Positions 21,930 through 35,876 of a DNA stretch of 64,000 bases are shown here, one piece after another (positions within the stretch are counted from its first letter, which is position 1; every line of letters starts with the position of its first letter). The position numbers and the translations under genes were made by a program. Source of the DNA: Purshia tridentata (taxonomy: Eukaryota; Streptophyta; Magnoliopsida; Rosales; Rosaceae). The stretch lies in contig QANT01001427.1 of the NCBI GenBank assembly GCA_003254885.1, positions 1 to 64,000 of the forward strand, in the 5' to 3' direction. Below the pieces are notes generated by a model that was not told the origin of the DNA, did no database searches, and saw nothing but the letters and a program-made list of their open reading frames with translations.

Positions 21930-24900
21930 TCATATTGGACCGAGTGAGTTGAAATGATTCCAAGCCTCCTGTATGCAAAAAGGGAAACAAGAAATTGAAT
22001 GGGCAATATTCTACAAGAGCATTAGTTACTACTTTTGAAAGAAAATGAAGGAACATGTGATGGTGATTCTGAATAAATATCTGATACTGCAATTCAATGA
22101 ATTACCCACCTGCAAGATATCAAAAACTTTTTCTGCAAGGTATTTCTGATGTGAAGCAGCACCTTTCTGCTGTAGCTTATCTGGATGTAAACAGAGTAGA
22201 GCCTTTTGATATGCTCTTTTCACAGCATTTCCTTCAATTATATCAACAAGAGGTATAGTCTTCCACCCGCTCTCAGGCCAAAGAATCTGGCATGTATAAA
22301 CCTGCATTAGTTGCTTGGGAAGTAGCTGATATGGACCTTGAGATAAATTCTCAACAACATCTTCCATTTAGTGACAATGGAATTATGGCTTGAGGCATAC
22401 GCTTGTACAATATCCACAACCACCATTATAGAAAACAGCAAAATACCAATTTGGGAGTTCTTCAGTTGTCTTAAAATGGACGGAATGAAAAAACAAAATT
22501 ATTAATGCTCACATATTGCATAGTAGTCAGCAGTGAGCGTATATTTCCTTCTTTTCCTTTAGACCACTGTCGTATTTTAGCATCAATCACCTGTGTTATA
22601 CAAAGTAATAGATTAGTGCTTGTAGGATAAAGGAAGGAAAAAAAGATTGTAACAGCATGCTGTGTTTGTTTTATATTACCTGGATTTCCTCATGATTGTT
22701 GCCAGCTTGTGGTTGTTTCTTGTCATCTTGAGTTATATCTTTGATCTGCCAACAAACCCAAGTATAGTAGCTCATCAGAAAATTCTTTAGAAAATGACTA
22801 ATAGAAAGCATAACAATGTTCAGATTAAGCAGAAACATATTTGGCATGGAATTTGTTTACTAAGTTACAAGAATACAAGAAAAGATGGAAACAGTTCTTT
22901 CATGGAAGAATCACAAACCTGGAAGTTTTCATGGAAGGACTCATCTGCATCTCTAATAATAGCCTTGAAGCCATTGGGAACTGATCCTGTCAAAGTTAAT
23001 GGATAAGTTGTAAGTTTTTTTGTTAGACAATCCACAAATACGCAGAAGACATTAAAACAGTAAATTAAAATACAAGGGTAAAGAATACTAAATGATAGAT
23101 GAAATCACTAAGCTAAGGTTTCATTTGAGAGGTTATACAGCCACTTCTTGACTCATGTTTACTAGACATTTGCTGGAGAATTACATTATAGCAAAATTAA
23201 TGAAACAAAGTGAGCGTATTAGATGGTTTAAATTGATATGAAATATCACCAAACTTACTCTACATATTGGCCTTAATTGATGATTAAAGACACTTTGAAA
23301 AAACTCTGTTCAGCTAAGAAATTTCCCTAATACTATTGTATACCTCTTCTTCCTCCGCCTCAGTGTTTAGCTAAGCCACATTACTTATACAAGATTAGGA
23401 GAACTAACTAACCAGTACATGATGCGGAGACATCCTGCTCAGGAGCATCACCAAGTATATAGCTAACAGTCTTTGCCTCACAAGATTCTTTCTCTGACTG
23501 TTTGAGATCTTCATTTATCTGGAAAGATTAGAAAATATAATAATATTGTCATTCAGTAAAATGTTAAAGAAAAGATATTGTTAATATTTGGTTATGTGGA
23601 ATCAAACCATTCCAAAATGATTACCATGATGGAAGCATCTGGAAATGTTTTTGTCACATTGGACTTGTGCAATTCCTCATACTCGTACATTTTAGTGGCG
23701 CTGATACTTGCTTCAAACTCTTGTTTGAAAATGCTTTTCTCCTTCCATTTGGAGCTCTGACTTCCAAAGTCACCATCATCTTGGGATTTTGACACAACTT
23801 CTTGGTTGAACATTTTAACAAATTCCTTGACCTTTCCCTTAACTTTGTTTCTCCCAAGATTATCACCTGAGTTCCTCAGTGAACCTTGGACACTAGCTTT
23901 ATCAACTTCAATATTATTCAAGGAACTTCTTTTTCCGTTCTTTTTTTTCTCAATTTTATTAGAACCAACATCTACAGATGAATTTTGGATGCCTTTGACC
24001 ACGCTTTTCTTAATACCACCCATTTTAGTTATCTCATCATTGCCTGCATAAGAAAATACCGGTGTGCTGTCAGAGCTGGTACACTGGTACAGAGCCCCAT
24101 GACAGTAAATCCATGATATAACATACCTTGTTGAAGATCATTATCAAAAAACAGAGAACGAATAGGTTTTAACTCAGGCTTCTGAACTTGTTCCATAAAC
24201 ACAGGAATATCTTTCTGTGGATCTTCACAAGAAGCGGTTTGAAGTAAAGGATGAGGCTTTATATCCTCAACAGTACTATGAAAGCTGCCGAAGGGTTCTG
24301 AGTCAGCTATAGGAAGAATTGCTTCTTCAACAAATTGACATGGTTTTACTTTATCAAGAAGCAAACCAATTTCATGTTTGTTGTGTTCCAACCTGGAGGA
24401 CCGAGCATCTGTGAGTAAAAAAGCATTGGAAGGAAAATCAATATTAGGCAGAGTGGATTTAGGTGATTGCCTTGTCATACTCTCATTAGCATCGCATTCA
24501 TAAATGGCTGATCTTTCCTCACTTTTAGTCCTTTTTTGCACTCTTGAACCATTCCCTCCCCTAAGAGGCATCACCAATGGCACTCCTTTGCTTGCCCATT
24601 TGTATATTGAGAAATGAAATTGAAACGGACTGCTCTTGGCTGCATTTTCTGAACTCTTAGAATCCTGTTCCAAACTGCTTCCTGTGTCTGCTTTATTAGA
24701 CATGGCCAAGTTTGAGGACCCATCACCGCTAATAGAAAGCTCCTGGGATAATCCAATATCATTTCTCAAATCCTCAGGACTTTGGATCGCTTGGCTTGAA
24801 AATCTAGAAAGAGATGTAGTACGAGTGGTGGAGCCAAATGTTGGCATGTCCACCCCTTTGGTCAATCTGGCAGGCAAGCTGAGAAATTCAAAGCAATTAA

Positions 24901-25604
24901 GGTAATTAAGGCATCAGAAATCATGTGCAGCAATCATAACACATAGAACATGAAAGTGTGTTCATAGCCGGCAAAGATTATTATACCAATTCACAATGAA
25001 CAAAATATGAACACATCCCAAATTCCAAGTACTTAGGTCAGCAACAGGAATCAACTAAAGGAGAAAAAAGAAGTAAAATAAATAGCAAACCAATTCCTGG
25101 CTGCTACTCAAAACAACTTGTAAACCTGAATTGTGTAGGCAGTGAAGAAGCCAGGGAGGGTTCGGCTTTAGGCGGCAGGGGCAGGGCAGGGCTTAAAAGC
25201 CGCGAACCCGGAGCGGAAGAAAAAGGGCTCCGGTGAAGCCTTCTAGGAGTCGAACTCACCGAGTTATTGCCTTTAAATATGTCATCGAAGAAGTCATCGC
25301 TCTGGGTCCGCCTTCTATTCAAGGACTCTTCCCCAAACACCGGCTTCTCACCGAAACCGGCCCAAGCATCATCATCAGCATTCCCTTTGAATGATGCATT
25401 GGTATCTGTAACTTCGCTGGAGCTGTACCTCATTTCGTGAATTGATGAGCGCCTTGGCGGGCCACCGAAGACGTCATGAAAATCAACATCCGAGTTTGTG
25501 TAGGGAGTGTTGGATGAAGAAGCAGAGTTGGCAAAAGATCTTTGAGGACTACTATAACCTAGAAGAAGGCTCTCTCTTTGTGAAAATCTCTCCATCTCAG
25601 TCAC
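21930..25604 (-). CDS. JAC1: Auxilin-like J-domain protein JAC1
   Basis: Cytosolic protein needed for blue-light-driven chloroplast movement, acting downstream of phototropins. Nine exons in transcript order: 25604-25126, 24878-24127, 24043-23625, 23518-23413, 22986-22919, 22745-22680, 22590-22513, 22286-22110, 21968-21930. They sum to an open frame of 727 residues, somewhat longer than the ~650 I recall for Arabidopsis. The N-terminus has [20 protein letters not shown]; the middle is Ser-rich and probably disordered. The C-terminal auxilin-type J domain is clear: [47 protein letters not shown] with the HPD tripeptide that stimulates Hsp70, and [12 protein letters not shown] at the end. Translation may start at 25604 or at the Met three codons later. 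Confidence 0.94.
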
Positions 25605-26660
25605 TAGCTATTCAGCAAAGAATGTAATCAGACCACAATTCAAATGAGAAAAATTGGCGGGCAGTTGTTCTTGAGTAGGAACACATCTACATACACAACT
25701 GAAACTGAAACTGAAACTGAAAACGAAGATTCAGAAGGAGACAGAGTGGGGTTCAGTTCAGGTCAGGAATGTTCTCCTGGGATTTGAAGCCACACAACAC
25801 TAAGCAAGGTGCGTGGATCAGAGATGCAAGTGTTTTTGGATAAGTGGAAAAGTCCAAAAAACAATGGGAGAAGCTACTGCCTTATTGGGAAATTAGGATT
25901 CACGATTTTGTTTGGTATGCACCGGAAATCTGTTAATTTCACCACATCTCATGGTGACCGTTATTCATAATTTTTGTGACGCTAATTAATTTGGTTATCC
26001 ACATTCGACGGCTTCTTTTTTATTTTTATTTTTAATTTAAGTTTTTCCATAGGTTCTTAATTTGCCTGGGGTAAGAATTCAGAAAAAAAAAAAAAAAANA
26101 AAAAAAAAAAAAAAAAAAAGGTGTGTTTCAAAGGCTTCATGCTCAAATGTCGTATTAAGTTGATGGTCAGAGTCACATAAGACGCAATTGCCAATCTTTG
26201 TTGCTGCTATCAATGTAAACAAATCATAAACGTTGGTCTTGCAAATGCTAAAAAGAAAGCTAAACCACCAATCACAATCTTTTTAATACAGCTTTCATTG
26301 CATTGATAATGCCAACCCAATGAGGTTGTATATTACACACAAAATCCATTTTAGAAGAAAAGCAATCAAGTACATATGCAGCAGTCAGCGTGGAGTCAAA
26401 CTGTTGATGGCGATAGATAGATGACAAACCCTTACATGAGATTTCTTGGTATATATGGTACAGAACAAAGGTCATCTCAGGAGATCCTCAAGTGAAACTT
26501 ACAAAGTTACTATCATCGAAAAACAAAAATTGGAAGTGAAATCAGGGGAAAGAAAACGAAATACTTTGAATTGGCCTCAAGTGGTGCAATCAATTTAACC
26601 TACCTGTATTCGTTGAATTACACAGCAAGTACATGATCTTACTCTTCAGTAGAACTATCG
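25605..26660. other. JAC1 promoter side and RRA 3' flank
   Basis: 25605-25850 is probable JAC1 5' UTR, with repeated CTGAAACTGAAACTGAAA around 25700. 26083-26119 is a poly(A) tract containing an ambiguous base at 26099. 26240-26660 is probably 3' UTR of the RRA gene. No independent gene is seen. Confidence 0.5.
26083..26119. repeat. Poly(A) tract with ambiguous base
   Basis: About 37 consecutive A with an N at 26099. The length of such a tract is unreliable in sequencing and the N may mark an assembly join. Confidence 0.9.
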
Positions 26661-28671
26661 CTACCATTGAGAACCTTCAGGAAACGGTTCCAGCGCATCT
26701 TGCTTACCGTTAAAATAGAACTCTACTATTGCCTTCATTCTTGGAAGTTTATCTGGGTGATAATTTACATGAAGGATTACAGGTTTCAACTTTCTCAAAT
26801 TAGCATCTTTCCTAACTGTCTTGAAGAGGACCTTACTATTCATAAAGAGATAGAAATCCATTGTTCTCTTGGCAGCATGAAGCCCATCATACCCCGGATG
26901 TGAAGGAAAATAGAGTTCCTCATTGAAAACTGCTTGGTCCCATGATTTTTCTTCCCTAGAAAGCCGTCCAGCCACACGATCCAAAAGCTCAATTGCAGGA
27001 AGTGTAGGTCTTATGTAAAAGAAACCAGAGTTATAAACCCATATCCTCATTGTATGAGCATAACGAGCCCAACCCATGGAAGGTTCATCAAAAACATCAT
27101 TAAATCCATAAGCTGTCATGTTATTGTGACCATCAGTCATAGACTCAACATCAGAATCCCGATAAAGATGATTGAATGGGTTCTGCAAGTATACTATATC
27201 AACATCTGAGAGAAGAACACTGTAACCTAGTTGCAAAAACTCCCTCAATACACGAAATTTCAACCCAGAGACAGCATGGTTACCTCCTGTCTTTGCAATT
27301 GAATCAATAACCTCATCTGGGTCTCTCTTGTATACAGGAACATCATTAGCTTTGCAAAATTCTTCAATCTGATCGTCCAATGCTACAACTAGAAAATTGG
27401 GTATACCGGCCTTCTTGATACTAGTAAACCACACCTCCAACATGCTTTTCACATTTGAATTTGCAAGTGCAACTATAAGCTCTTTCCGAACTGCAACTGC
27501 CTCCAACATCTTTGCCAACCTTGGATTCACAGATTCATCAGGAAGGACAGTTGGGTTAGTTCTCAATCCCTTGACAGTACCAAAAGGCCCAGCCTTATGT
27601 GGTTTACCTAACACTGAAAACTGCTCATGTGCTTGATCTTTTCCTTGTTCAGCCAGCCGTAGCTTTTCAGCTAGATCTTGGATCTGCTTCTTCAACTCAG
27701 CATTCTTGTCTGACAGTGATGCAATATCAGACCTCAGCATGTCAACCCGTGCTGGTGATTCACAATGAGATGAGCCAATCTGCAAGTAAAATTACAAGTG
27801 GATAAGTAAAGCCTAAAACATGACCATATTATATCCTCAAATATAAATAAAAGAATTAAACATCAAACATATAATTACCAAAAAATTCCAAAGATTACCC
27901 ATATCCACTAAAGTTAATGCATGACTGAAAACTTATAATAACTTAATCGTCATTACTAATTGCATACAATACCCCAACAAAAATGAAATGATTTATTTGC
28001 ATTACAAAAACCCCCGGAGATTAACAGAGGTCCATTTTTGGCGTGCCCCAACATACAAACGACTTGTTTACACTTGCTCCACACCAAGCTCATAGCATGA
28101 CACAATGAAGGTGATATACATCTAATACCACACAAAACTAATTAAGGAAGCTACAGCATTGCTTGCATCGAGAGTTTTGCAAAAGCATTGGAAACAAAAT
28201 AAGACCCGAACTACTGTTTATGAACTCAAACTGATGGATCAATTATACCCAATTGCTTACGCGAAACAAGCTCTGCCTATATGTTTAAGTCTCAGCTAGC
28301 TTAATCAACTTAGCTGTTTATTTAAAGTCAATCACAATAAAAATAGTCAAGAACAGAAACCACAGCGAATTTAAACTCGTAAAAAGGCATAATTAATCGA
28401 TTAAGATTGCACTAAGCGCGCACTAAGCGTTAAGTACAAAATTCAAAAAGCAAAGAGTGATGAATTAGAGAAGCGAGATCCGAACCTGGAGATCCGATTT
28501 CCCGAATCGGCGGTTTTGGATGGGCGGATCGGAGCTAAAGAACCCGTAAGGAAAAAAGAAGGCGAAGACACAGCCGACAAGGACTCCGACGACAATGGCT
28601 ATCACAATTCGAGATCCACGAAATGACTGAGCCTTGTCTCTCATCAACGACCCGTCTCTACGACCCGCCAT
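26661..28671 (-). CDS. GT77 extensin arabinosyltransferase, RRA-type
   Basis: Golgi type II membrane enzyme of the REDUCED RESIDUAL ARABINOSE group, which adds the second beta-arabinofuranose to hydroxyproline-linked arabinan on extensins. Two exons in transcript order, 28671-28486 and 27779-26661, give 434 residues. A short basic N-terminus ([13 protein letters not shown]) precedes one membrane anchor ([19 protein letters not shown]). A short coiled coil follows ([20 protein letters not shown]), then the GT77 catalytic domain, with the metal-binding DxD in [14 protein letters not shown] at about residues 254-256. [20 protein letters not shown] and [10 protein letters not shown] are further family landmarks. 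It sits beside JAC1, as RRA2 does in Arabidopsis; whether it is RRA1, RRA2 or RRA3 cannot be decided from the sequence alone. Confidence 0.94.
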
Positions 28672-29734
28672 GATGAGAGTGAGAAAAGAAATCAGTGAGC
28701 CTTTTGCCTTTTATGGCTAAAACTTGGGGTTCTGCTGCAGCTGCTGCTTGAATTGAAGTCAGAGAATCGTAGATGGAGCTGCTAATCTCTCAGTTTTATT
28801 ACTTGTCAGAAATGCAAGCGGAGCAGCGAGAAACTCTTGGTCGTTTGCTCCCTCTGAGACAGAGAGACAGAGAGAGACAAAGACAAGATCGAGCGGGTAG
28901 GATTCGGTGTTTTGCACATACCCTACTCATGGGCGACCGTCTTCGCTGTTGTTTTTTTTTTTTTTTCAAATGATTGGGATAACTAATTCACTATGTAAAA
29001 ATATTATCGTTATATTACATGATAATATATTATCTTATTTTTTTATTACAAGGAAAAAAAAAGAGTTTGAATCCAAATTTATAAAGAAAACTTTTATCCT
29101 TACTCAAGTAGACTAATAAAAATTCAGGACAGTATATTATAGTAATTATCTGAATAAATTTTTTATTTTTTGTATAAGAGTTGAAATCAGTGTTTTTTGC
29201 TATGTTTGACTTTGACAACCCTATTTAAGTAACTAAGATGGACCCCAGGCCCAGCGGGCCTCAGGCTCATCGCAATTCTTTAATTCTGTGCGTAAAGGTG
29301 TAGTTAACGTCTACGATGAGAATTCTCTGTCTGTCTGCTTTTTTGCTTTCACAACTTTTTTGACCGTTTCAGAAATCAAAGGGAAAATAAAGCAAAAGGA
29401 AATGCAGTACAATAAAGCTACAAGGATCCCCCGTTCGGAAGATGATACAACCACCCAAAATCAAAGAAAGCATCAGCTCCATAGATGCCTTACGAAGCAT
29501 AAATGTACATTTGATTTGACAGTTCAACAAGAAGAACCAAAAAGTGTGCATCTGGATTTTTGCAATGTGAACAAGAAGATGGAGGAAAAGAGCAAAGTAA
29601 GCAATACAAGAAAAACATGACAAAATCAAACTACAAAATGCTATAGAGTGACTAGAACGGCAATGGAAACAAAAAATGTGGAATGTAGCATGTACATATG
29701 AGAGAGAGAGAGAGAGAGAGAGTCCAATTTTGTG
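28672..29734. other. RRA promoter and PP2C 3' flank
   Basis: 28680-28900 is probable RRA 5' UTR and promoter with CAGCAGCTGCTGC and AGAGACAGAGAGAG runs. 28950-29230 is AT-rich. 29290-29734 is likely PP2C 3' UTR on the minus strand and includes an (AG)11 tract. No gene of its own is seen. Confidence 0.5.
29701..29722. repeat. (AG)11 microsatellite
   Basis: Perfect dinucleotide run just past the PP2C stop codon, probably transcribed as (CU)n in its 3' UTR. Confidence 0.95.
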
Positions 29735-32520
29735 TTATGCACCACTTGAACTGGTAACATATGAAACTACAACAGTTATATCATCAAGCTTGCCACCATA
29801 ATACCGGAACCCAGCATCTTGAGCAGCAGTGGAGAAAGGTGTCTGCCGGTCTCTATCTTGTGCTCGTTGGCGTGCCAATGCTGCAATCTTTTGAGCTGTC
29901 ACCTGCGGCCCTAAGCCAGCTCTCATGGCGTGAACCACCACTGCAGTAATCTCATTGTTGTACAAGTTGTCAAACAGCCCATCAGTTCCGGCGATTATGA
30001 CATCCCCAGGTGCAACAGGAACTGTAAAAACCTGAATCAAACATAGGCAACTTAGCTCGTGACACGTATTACAATCACTCAAAGTTATTCAATACATTGC
30101 TGAAAAAAGTGAAAAATCATCAACCATGTTCTCAAAAATTGTTTCTGCTACAACTCAAGAGATCTATTTCAAGATATTAATCAACCATGGTAAAGATATA
30201 TAAGGAAGCAAAACCCCTTTCAAAAAATATTGAACAGAAATCAGGACAAAAGGAAATCAAAAATTCTACTGACAAGTGGAAAATATATTACAAAACAAGA
30301 ATGGAGTGAAGAATATTATGCCAATACAGGATTGTCAAGGTACCAAGCAAATGCTATGTAAGCCATTACTTTATGGTCCTAAAGAAAATATGCAGCTGAC
30401 CTGGCCAGAGCTAGGTAGATCGCCATGGTGTCCACTCTCCAGTTGATAGGTAAAGTTAAAATCATGCTGCTGCGCAGGGGATCTAAAGACAGTGCACCCA
30501 TCTCGAACCACCATAAACCCACTATCACCCAAATTAATTGCATGAATACCCTGCATTGAGATTTCAAAAAGTTAATTATGTTGCCAACAAAGTATGATAA
30601 AACAAAATAGCAGGATTGCCAGATCCTTCAAATTTAATTAATGGCCAAAAACTGCTCTTACTTTTACTACATCAGACAGCATGCAAAGTTCATTTTTTCA
30701 ACATAGGGCATTTTTTCAAAATGGCCTCAGAAAAATGGCTATCTGTTCCTTTGGTACCTAGCATTAACCAACAGTATCACTTTGAAAAGGAAAAAGCTAA
30801 GGAGGAAGGATATTAGAGACATCCTGCTTAGAATGAAGGGAAGTTCCACACCTGTTCTGTGAGTGCTATAATACATGCTGTTGAGGAACCCTTGGCTTTG
30901 GTACTTGAGTGAGCCTTCTCCAATACCCTAGCAGGGTCAACTGAACCCTTGGGCTCCTCCTGAACAGCACTTACTGAATTAGACATGAGTTCTCGGGAAT
31001 ACAATCCAGAATTAACACCAAGATCTGCCCATCCACCAACACCATCTGCCACCCCTATTGCTTGCTCATTCACACAAATAAAGTGAGCATCCTCCCCACC
31101 AGTTTCTTCTTTATCAGGATGGGGCAGGTAGTATGATCCTGAAGCAAGTTGTAGGGACTTTCCATCTGTCATCTTCCTGTAGTCATTGCAACATAGCTTT
31201 AAAATATGCTGGGACTTATTGCACTAATAAATTATACAGATTAATTAGGGCAGATATTTTTCCTATACAATATATGGAATGTTTGATACTCTTATTGTTC
31301 AAATTCAGCTGATAATAGTTCGGTAACTTTCTGAAAATTTCTCTTACAAGAAAAACACTGATAGGGCCATCACAATCTCATAAGTTGGTAATTACATGAT
31401 AAAAGTACAAAGATACGTAAGTGATTGTTAAACAAAATATAGTATCACAGGAAAAACATTGATGAAGTGCTCAGGGAAGTCGGAAACCTAACTGACTTGT
31501 GAGCACATATCACATGTTTAACCAAAAAAAAAAGAGCCAAACTCTACAATCTTATTTTTCCTTTAAAATAAAAGGAATATCTTGTTGCAGGATGTTTGTT
31601 TAATAGAGAGGCAGAAAAATTTTAAATCAGTCAAGATGCATTTATAAACTTATATGCCACGACTACATAAAACAACAAACAAGTAACATCTCAGAAGCTA
31701 ACATGGAAAAACATTTCGAACCCAACTTAATAAGAGAATGCTAAAAACTGGTCTGTGGAACTCACTGATCACTTGAATTAGCAGAACATGAAAGGTTCTC
31801 CTCAGGAGCAGAACTATCAAAAGACACATCATGGGCAGTCCCAGCAGAAAAGCATGTAGATGAACTATGAAATTCTCTTGACCCTGATCCTTTATTTTGG
31901 GAGGAATTGCACCATCTCTTTCCAACTTCATATATGAAATACCCATAAATTGCATTAGTGTTGGGTTGCCCCCTTTTTTTCAAACTCATGCTAGCTCTTT
32001 GACTACAGTCATAACTTCTACTTCTGTTATAAAATGTAGAGGAACTTTCAGGTACCATTGAAAGGAGCCCACGTCTTGAAGTTAAATTATCTGGGTAGCA
32101 TCCCCCAAATAAAGCTCTAGAACCACACTCAGCCATAGGTTTATGCTGAAACTTGCTTCTGGTTGGAAGCAGACTGGGCTCAGAAAGTGCGCAATCAATA
32201 TGATACCGACAAACCTGGAATGAAGGCCCTGACACAGATGGGATTGAAATAATGCGTGAAATTTCTCCGACAACAGAAATGTGCTTTCTTTGGTTAACTA
32301 ACTGTGAATCCGACCTTGCAGCAACCACAGTGCCAGGCGGCAAAAATGCATGAAGGTCCGAAATAGTTGAAAATGGTCTGGAATGGAACAGCCTAGAATT
32401 TCCAAACAACAATTTCCCTTGCCCAAATAGCCCGTCTACTGAGACCTGAAGCACACCTTCCTGCCCCACAATCGATTTCTGTAATGCAGTCCTAAGCTTC
32501 GACAAATAAGAAGATGACAT
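29735..32520 (-). CDS. Protein phosphatase 2C, PP2C55/PP2C80-like
   Basis: Metal-dependent Ser/Thr phosphatase. Four exons in transcript order (32520-31766, 31176-30852, 30550-30401, 30031-29735) give 508 residues. The first ~250 are Ser-rich and poorly conserved and begin MSSSYLSKLRTALQKSIVGQ, which could be an organelle-targeting segment or a regulatory tail. The catalytic part is a compact PP2C-SpoIIE-like domain: GGEDAHFICVNEQAIGVADG then VGGWADLGVNSG (metal-binding Asp in ADGVGG), INLGDSGFMVVRDG, VIIAGTDGLFDNLY, and KLDDITVVVSYV at the end with the last metal ligand. All usual metal-binding aspartates appear present. It resembles Arabidopsis PP2C55 and PP2C80, whose targets I cannot state. 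It separates RRA from the P450 array. Confidence 0.9.
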
Positions 32521-34088
32521 CTTACCCTCTTAAACAAAACAGCTTAGCTTCAACCCCTCTATTGCAGAGAACACAAAGGATACCACAGTAGGCAAAATTA
32601 AATCTCATAACTATCAACACATCTATTTCTAAATTATTTTAAAATATGATCCCCAATCTCCCACCATATATCACAATAATTCAGAAACCTGACAAAGAAA
32701 CAAAACGGTGCACGTAATAAGTCAACAAAATTCGTATCCGCACATAAGCAAATATATGCACATATATATATAAGCAAATTGAAATAGCAGTAGTAAGCTA
32801 AAATAATTCTTACAACATATGCAAAATTTCCAACAATTTTTTTAAAAAAAAAATCTAAAAAGACAAAAGCCAAAGTTACAAGAACGGAAAATAGCCGAAA
32901 AATTGAAGAGATGGAACTCTCACCAAGCTCAGCGATTGGAATCGATACCCCAACCTCCACTTATACTCCCCGAAACAGAGCTCAAACTAGATGTCAATCT
33001 TCGGAGTTAGGTAGCAACACGAGCCTCTATCCTAACTCCCTAACCGCAACTTCCACGATCGCCTTCAATTCTTCAACAGTTAAAAAACAGAAGGTAGAAT
33101 TCAGAAATTTCTCAGGTAGGGATTTTATTATGGTTTTTTTTGTTGAGGGTTGAGAAAAAGGATTTTATTATGGTTTTATGCTAGGGTTTTTACTTCCGAA
33201 TTGTTTATTGTAAAATATTCTAAATGCCGACACATGGTATAATTATTTTACCACTAGTCGAACTGATATTTACAAAATAAGTCCGGTCGTTTATGATCTA
33301 TATTCGATGATGAGTGGGTTTGGTAGTTTGGTCATACAACCAAACAACCAGATCGGTTCCGCACGTGAAGACTTTTATCCTTCCTAAGCCTTCACCATAT
33401 TTCATGATTTCGTCCAATATAGTAGGAGCATAAGCTTGTGGTCTTCGCTAAGGTGCGCTGCGAATATAATCTATGTTTCGGAAAGTTATATCCACCCCCA
33501 CAAAAAAGTCATATTTCTAAATGATCTCTGTTTATTTATAAATCATCCCAGATTTGTTAAATATTTTTATGATTTGACAAAATCACTTTTTAATTTAATA
33601 GAAAAATAGATACAATTGACATTTGTGTGACATTGATGCACACAATTAGTAATAAAAAAGTTTGTTTGAATATACACACATTAGTCTGAATGATAAATGT
33701 ACAAATTTCTCTTTTTAAAATGGGAAAATGATTAATTAGATCATTATAGTTTGGGTATTTTTTCAACTACGTCTCTCTAATTTTAGTTTTTTCAATCAAG
33801 TATCTATAGTTTAGTTTTATTTACAACTAAAGACAACTTGAAAAATTCATCAATTTTTTAGATGAAATAGTCAGTTTTTATGCTCTAATTTAATTCTTTA
33901 TAATTTATATAATGCATGAATTGATGGGTATTGTATAATTTGTATGCAATGTTAGATATAAATTTTAAAATTGTATGACTAACTTTTATTGAATAATTAT
34001 GGTTGATCCAACAACACACATTCTATATACAATTTGATATAAAAGTGTCATAAAGCACAAAAACACCAAACCCACCCAGGAAAATGGT
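32521..34088. other. PP2C 5' region and spacer before P450 array
   Basis: A donor-like TCTTCAATTTTTC/GGTGAGAG arrangement near 32920 suggests an untranslated first exon for the PP2C gene at about 32920-33100. 33180-34088 is AT-rich with no coding signal. Confidence 0.45.
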
Positions 34089-35876
34089 TCAATAGCAAAT
34101 CTTACTAAATAGGATTTGAGCACCATACTGAGCCTCAAAGGTTACAAACATAACAGGGGAATGAACATATGTTGGTGATACAGAAAGAGAATAATGCTGA
34201 ATAATCATAGCTAAGACAATTTTCAACTCGATGATAGCTAAATTTTGACCCACACAGATTCTAGGTCCCATCCCAAATGGAAAGTATGAGGCTAGATGCT
34301 TTCGAGGCTCGATAAATCTGAGTGGATTGAAGTCATTAGCATCCTCTCCCCAAATCTCAGTGTCGTGCTGCATAGCAGTCAAGGCCGAATAGAGCTGTGT
34401 GCCAGCAGGAATGTCGAGGCCATGCCTACCAAGCTTAACCCTTTTAAATGTCTGCCTCATCAGCAAAGGGACTGGAGGGTAAAGCCTTAGTGTTTCATTC
34501 ACTATCAAACTCACCTATTTCAAAACGTCAAAGAAACGATCAGGACATTAAGAACATAAAATATTAATCGATAAATGTTTTTTTGTTAGTCCTTGTGAAC
34601 TTACGATTTTAAGACTGTTTAAATTCTCTGCAATTGGAAGTCCATTCTTGCATATGCATAATACTTCTTCTCGAGCCTTATTTTGCCAGTCTTGATGCTT
34701 TGCTAGAAGAAGAAGAGCCCAAGTCAAAACATTACCAGTTGTCTCCTTTCCTGCAAAGTAGAAGCTCTTACATTCGTCTATCACTTCCTCCTCCCCTAAC
34801 TTCTCCTCCCCACCATCTTGACTTTTATAAGAAGACATTAATAGACCAAGTAGATTACTCGCATTTTCTCTTCTTTTTCTATTTGTCGCGATCAACATCC
34901 GCACTGATTCACGAGTTTCTTTCTCTAGTCTCCACCTATCTTTGTTGTCTTTGGTAGGCAAAAATCTGCATAGGTTTACAAACAATTAATGCTAGGAGTA
35001 CCAAAACAAATGTTCAATCTCATTATGAATCTAATTTATTTACAACAATTAAGTAGTTACCTAAATCCTGAAATGTAAAGACTTCTAGTGGCCTTAGTAT
35101 GAAGATGCATTTGTTGTTCTTGTAATTTAAAAATACGTTTTCCTTCTTCAAAGTTGCTTCCAAAAATTGTTCTCGATATTATATCAGCTGAAAGTTCGTG
35201 AAGTTCTTTGTAAACGTTTATCTCAAATTCATCTCTCTCTCCTCTTATATTCTCCCATTTCTCAAGCATTTTTGTCGTACTAGCCACAATTTCTGGCACC
35301 CAGCCCTGCAAAAATAAATAAAAAATAAAAAATGTTTATACCAATTATATTTCAAATAATAAGAATAATAGAAAGTTTGACTTATACAAACACCTTGACT
35401 CGCTCCATGGTGAAGGCCTGGTTTGCAATCCTCCTGTGAAGGGCCCATTTCTCACCCACAAGCCCAATAAGGCCCTGTCCAAAGAGCATCTTACTAGACG
35501 GGTTAAACGCGTTCTTCTCATACGACCCACTCGTATTCATTTGCACCTCTTTGATCATATCCGGGTCGGCTAGTACAAGCCTGGGCGTTGACCCGAACCA
35601 ATACAATAAATTCTTCCCGTACTTCCGGGACCATCTGTGGTAAAATGGAGACGCGCAGTAGAGAATATCGTGGTGGAATGTGGTTGGCTTTGACTGAGCT
35701 TCTTCAATCAGACGGCGCATCTCAGCTGAGTTTCCAACTATCGGACGGTAGCCAGGGCCTCTTATGCCTTGCCTTTGAAAGTGCTTTTCCATTCTCCATG
35801 GAGTCCATATGGTCGTGTACAAAAATCTCAAGAGAACGATAAGAAGAAAAACAACAAGGAGAAGAAGCTGCATCAT
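34089..35876 (-). CDS. CYP721A: Cytochrome P450 CYP721A, copy A
   Basis: ER-bound monooxygenase of the CYP72 clan; the substrate of CYP721A enzymes is not established. Four exons in transcript order (35876-35394, 35305-35061, 34965-34605, 34514-34089) give 504 residues, normal for the family. The start follows with a membrane anchor ([20 protein letters not shown]) and a hinge [16 protein letters not shown]. Landmarks: I-helix [13 protein letters not shown]-helix [10 protein letters not shown], the PxRF segment FNPLRF, and the heme loop [16 protein letters not shown] with the ligand Cys. It is the most downstream copy in the array, nearest the PP2C gene. It is closest to copy B. No disabling change is seen. 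Confidence 0.94.

Noticed and set aside
29288-29620. 110-residue plus-strand frame downstream of PP2C
   Set aside because: Lies in the probable PP2C 3' UTR on the opposite strand; low-complexity Lys/Gln-rich content without a family match.
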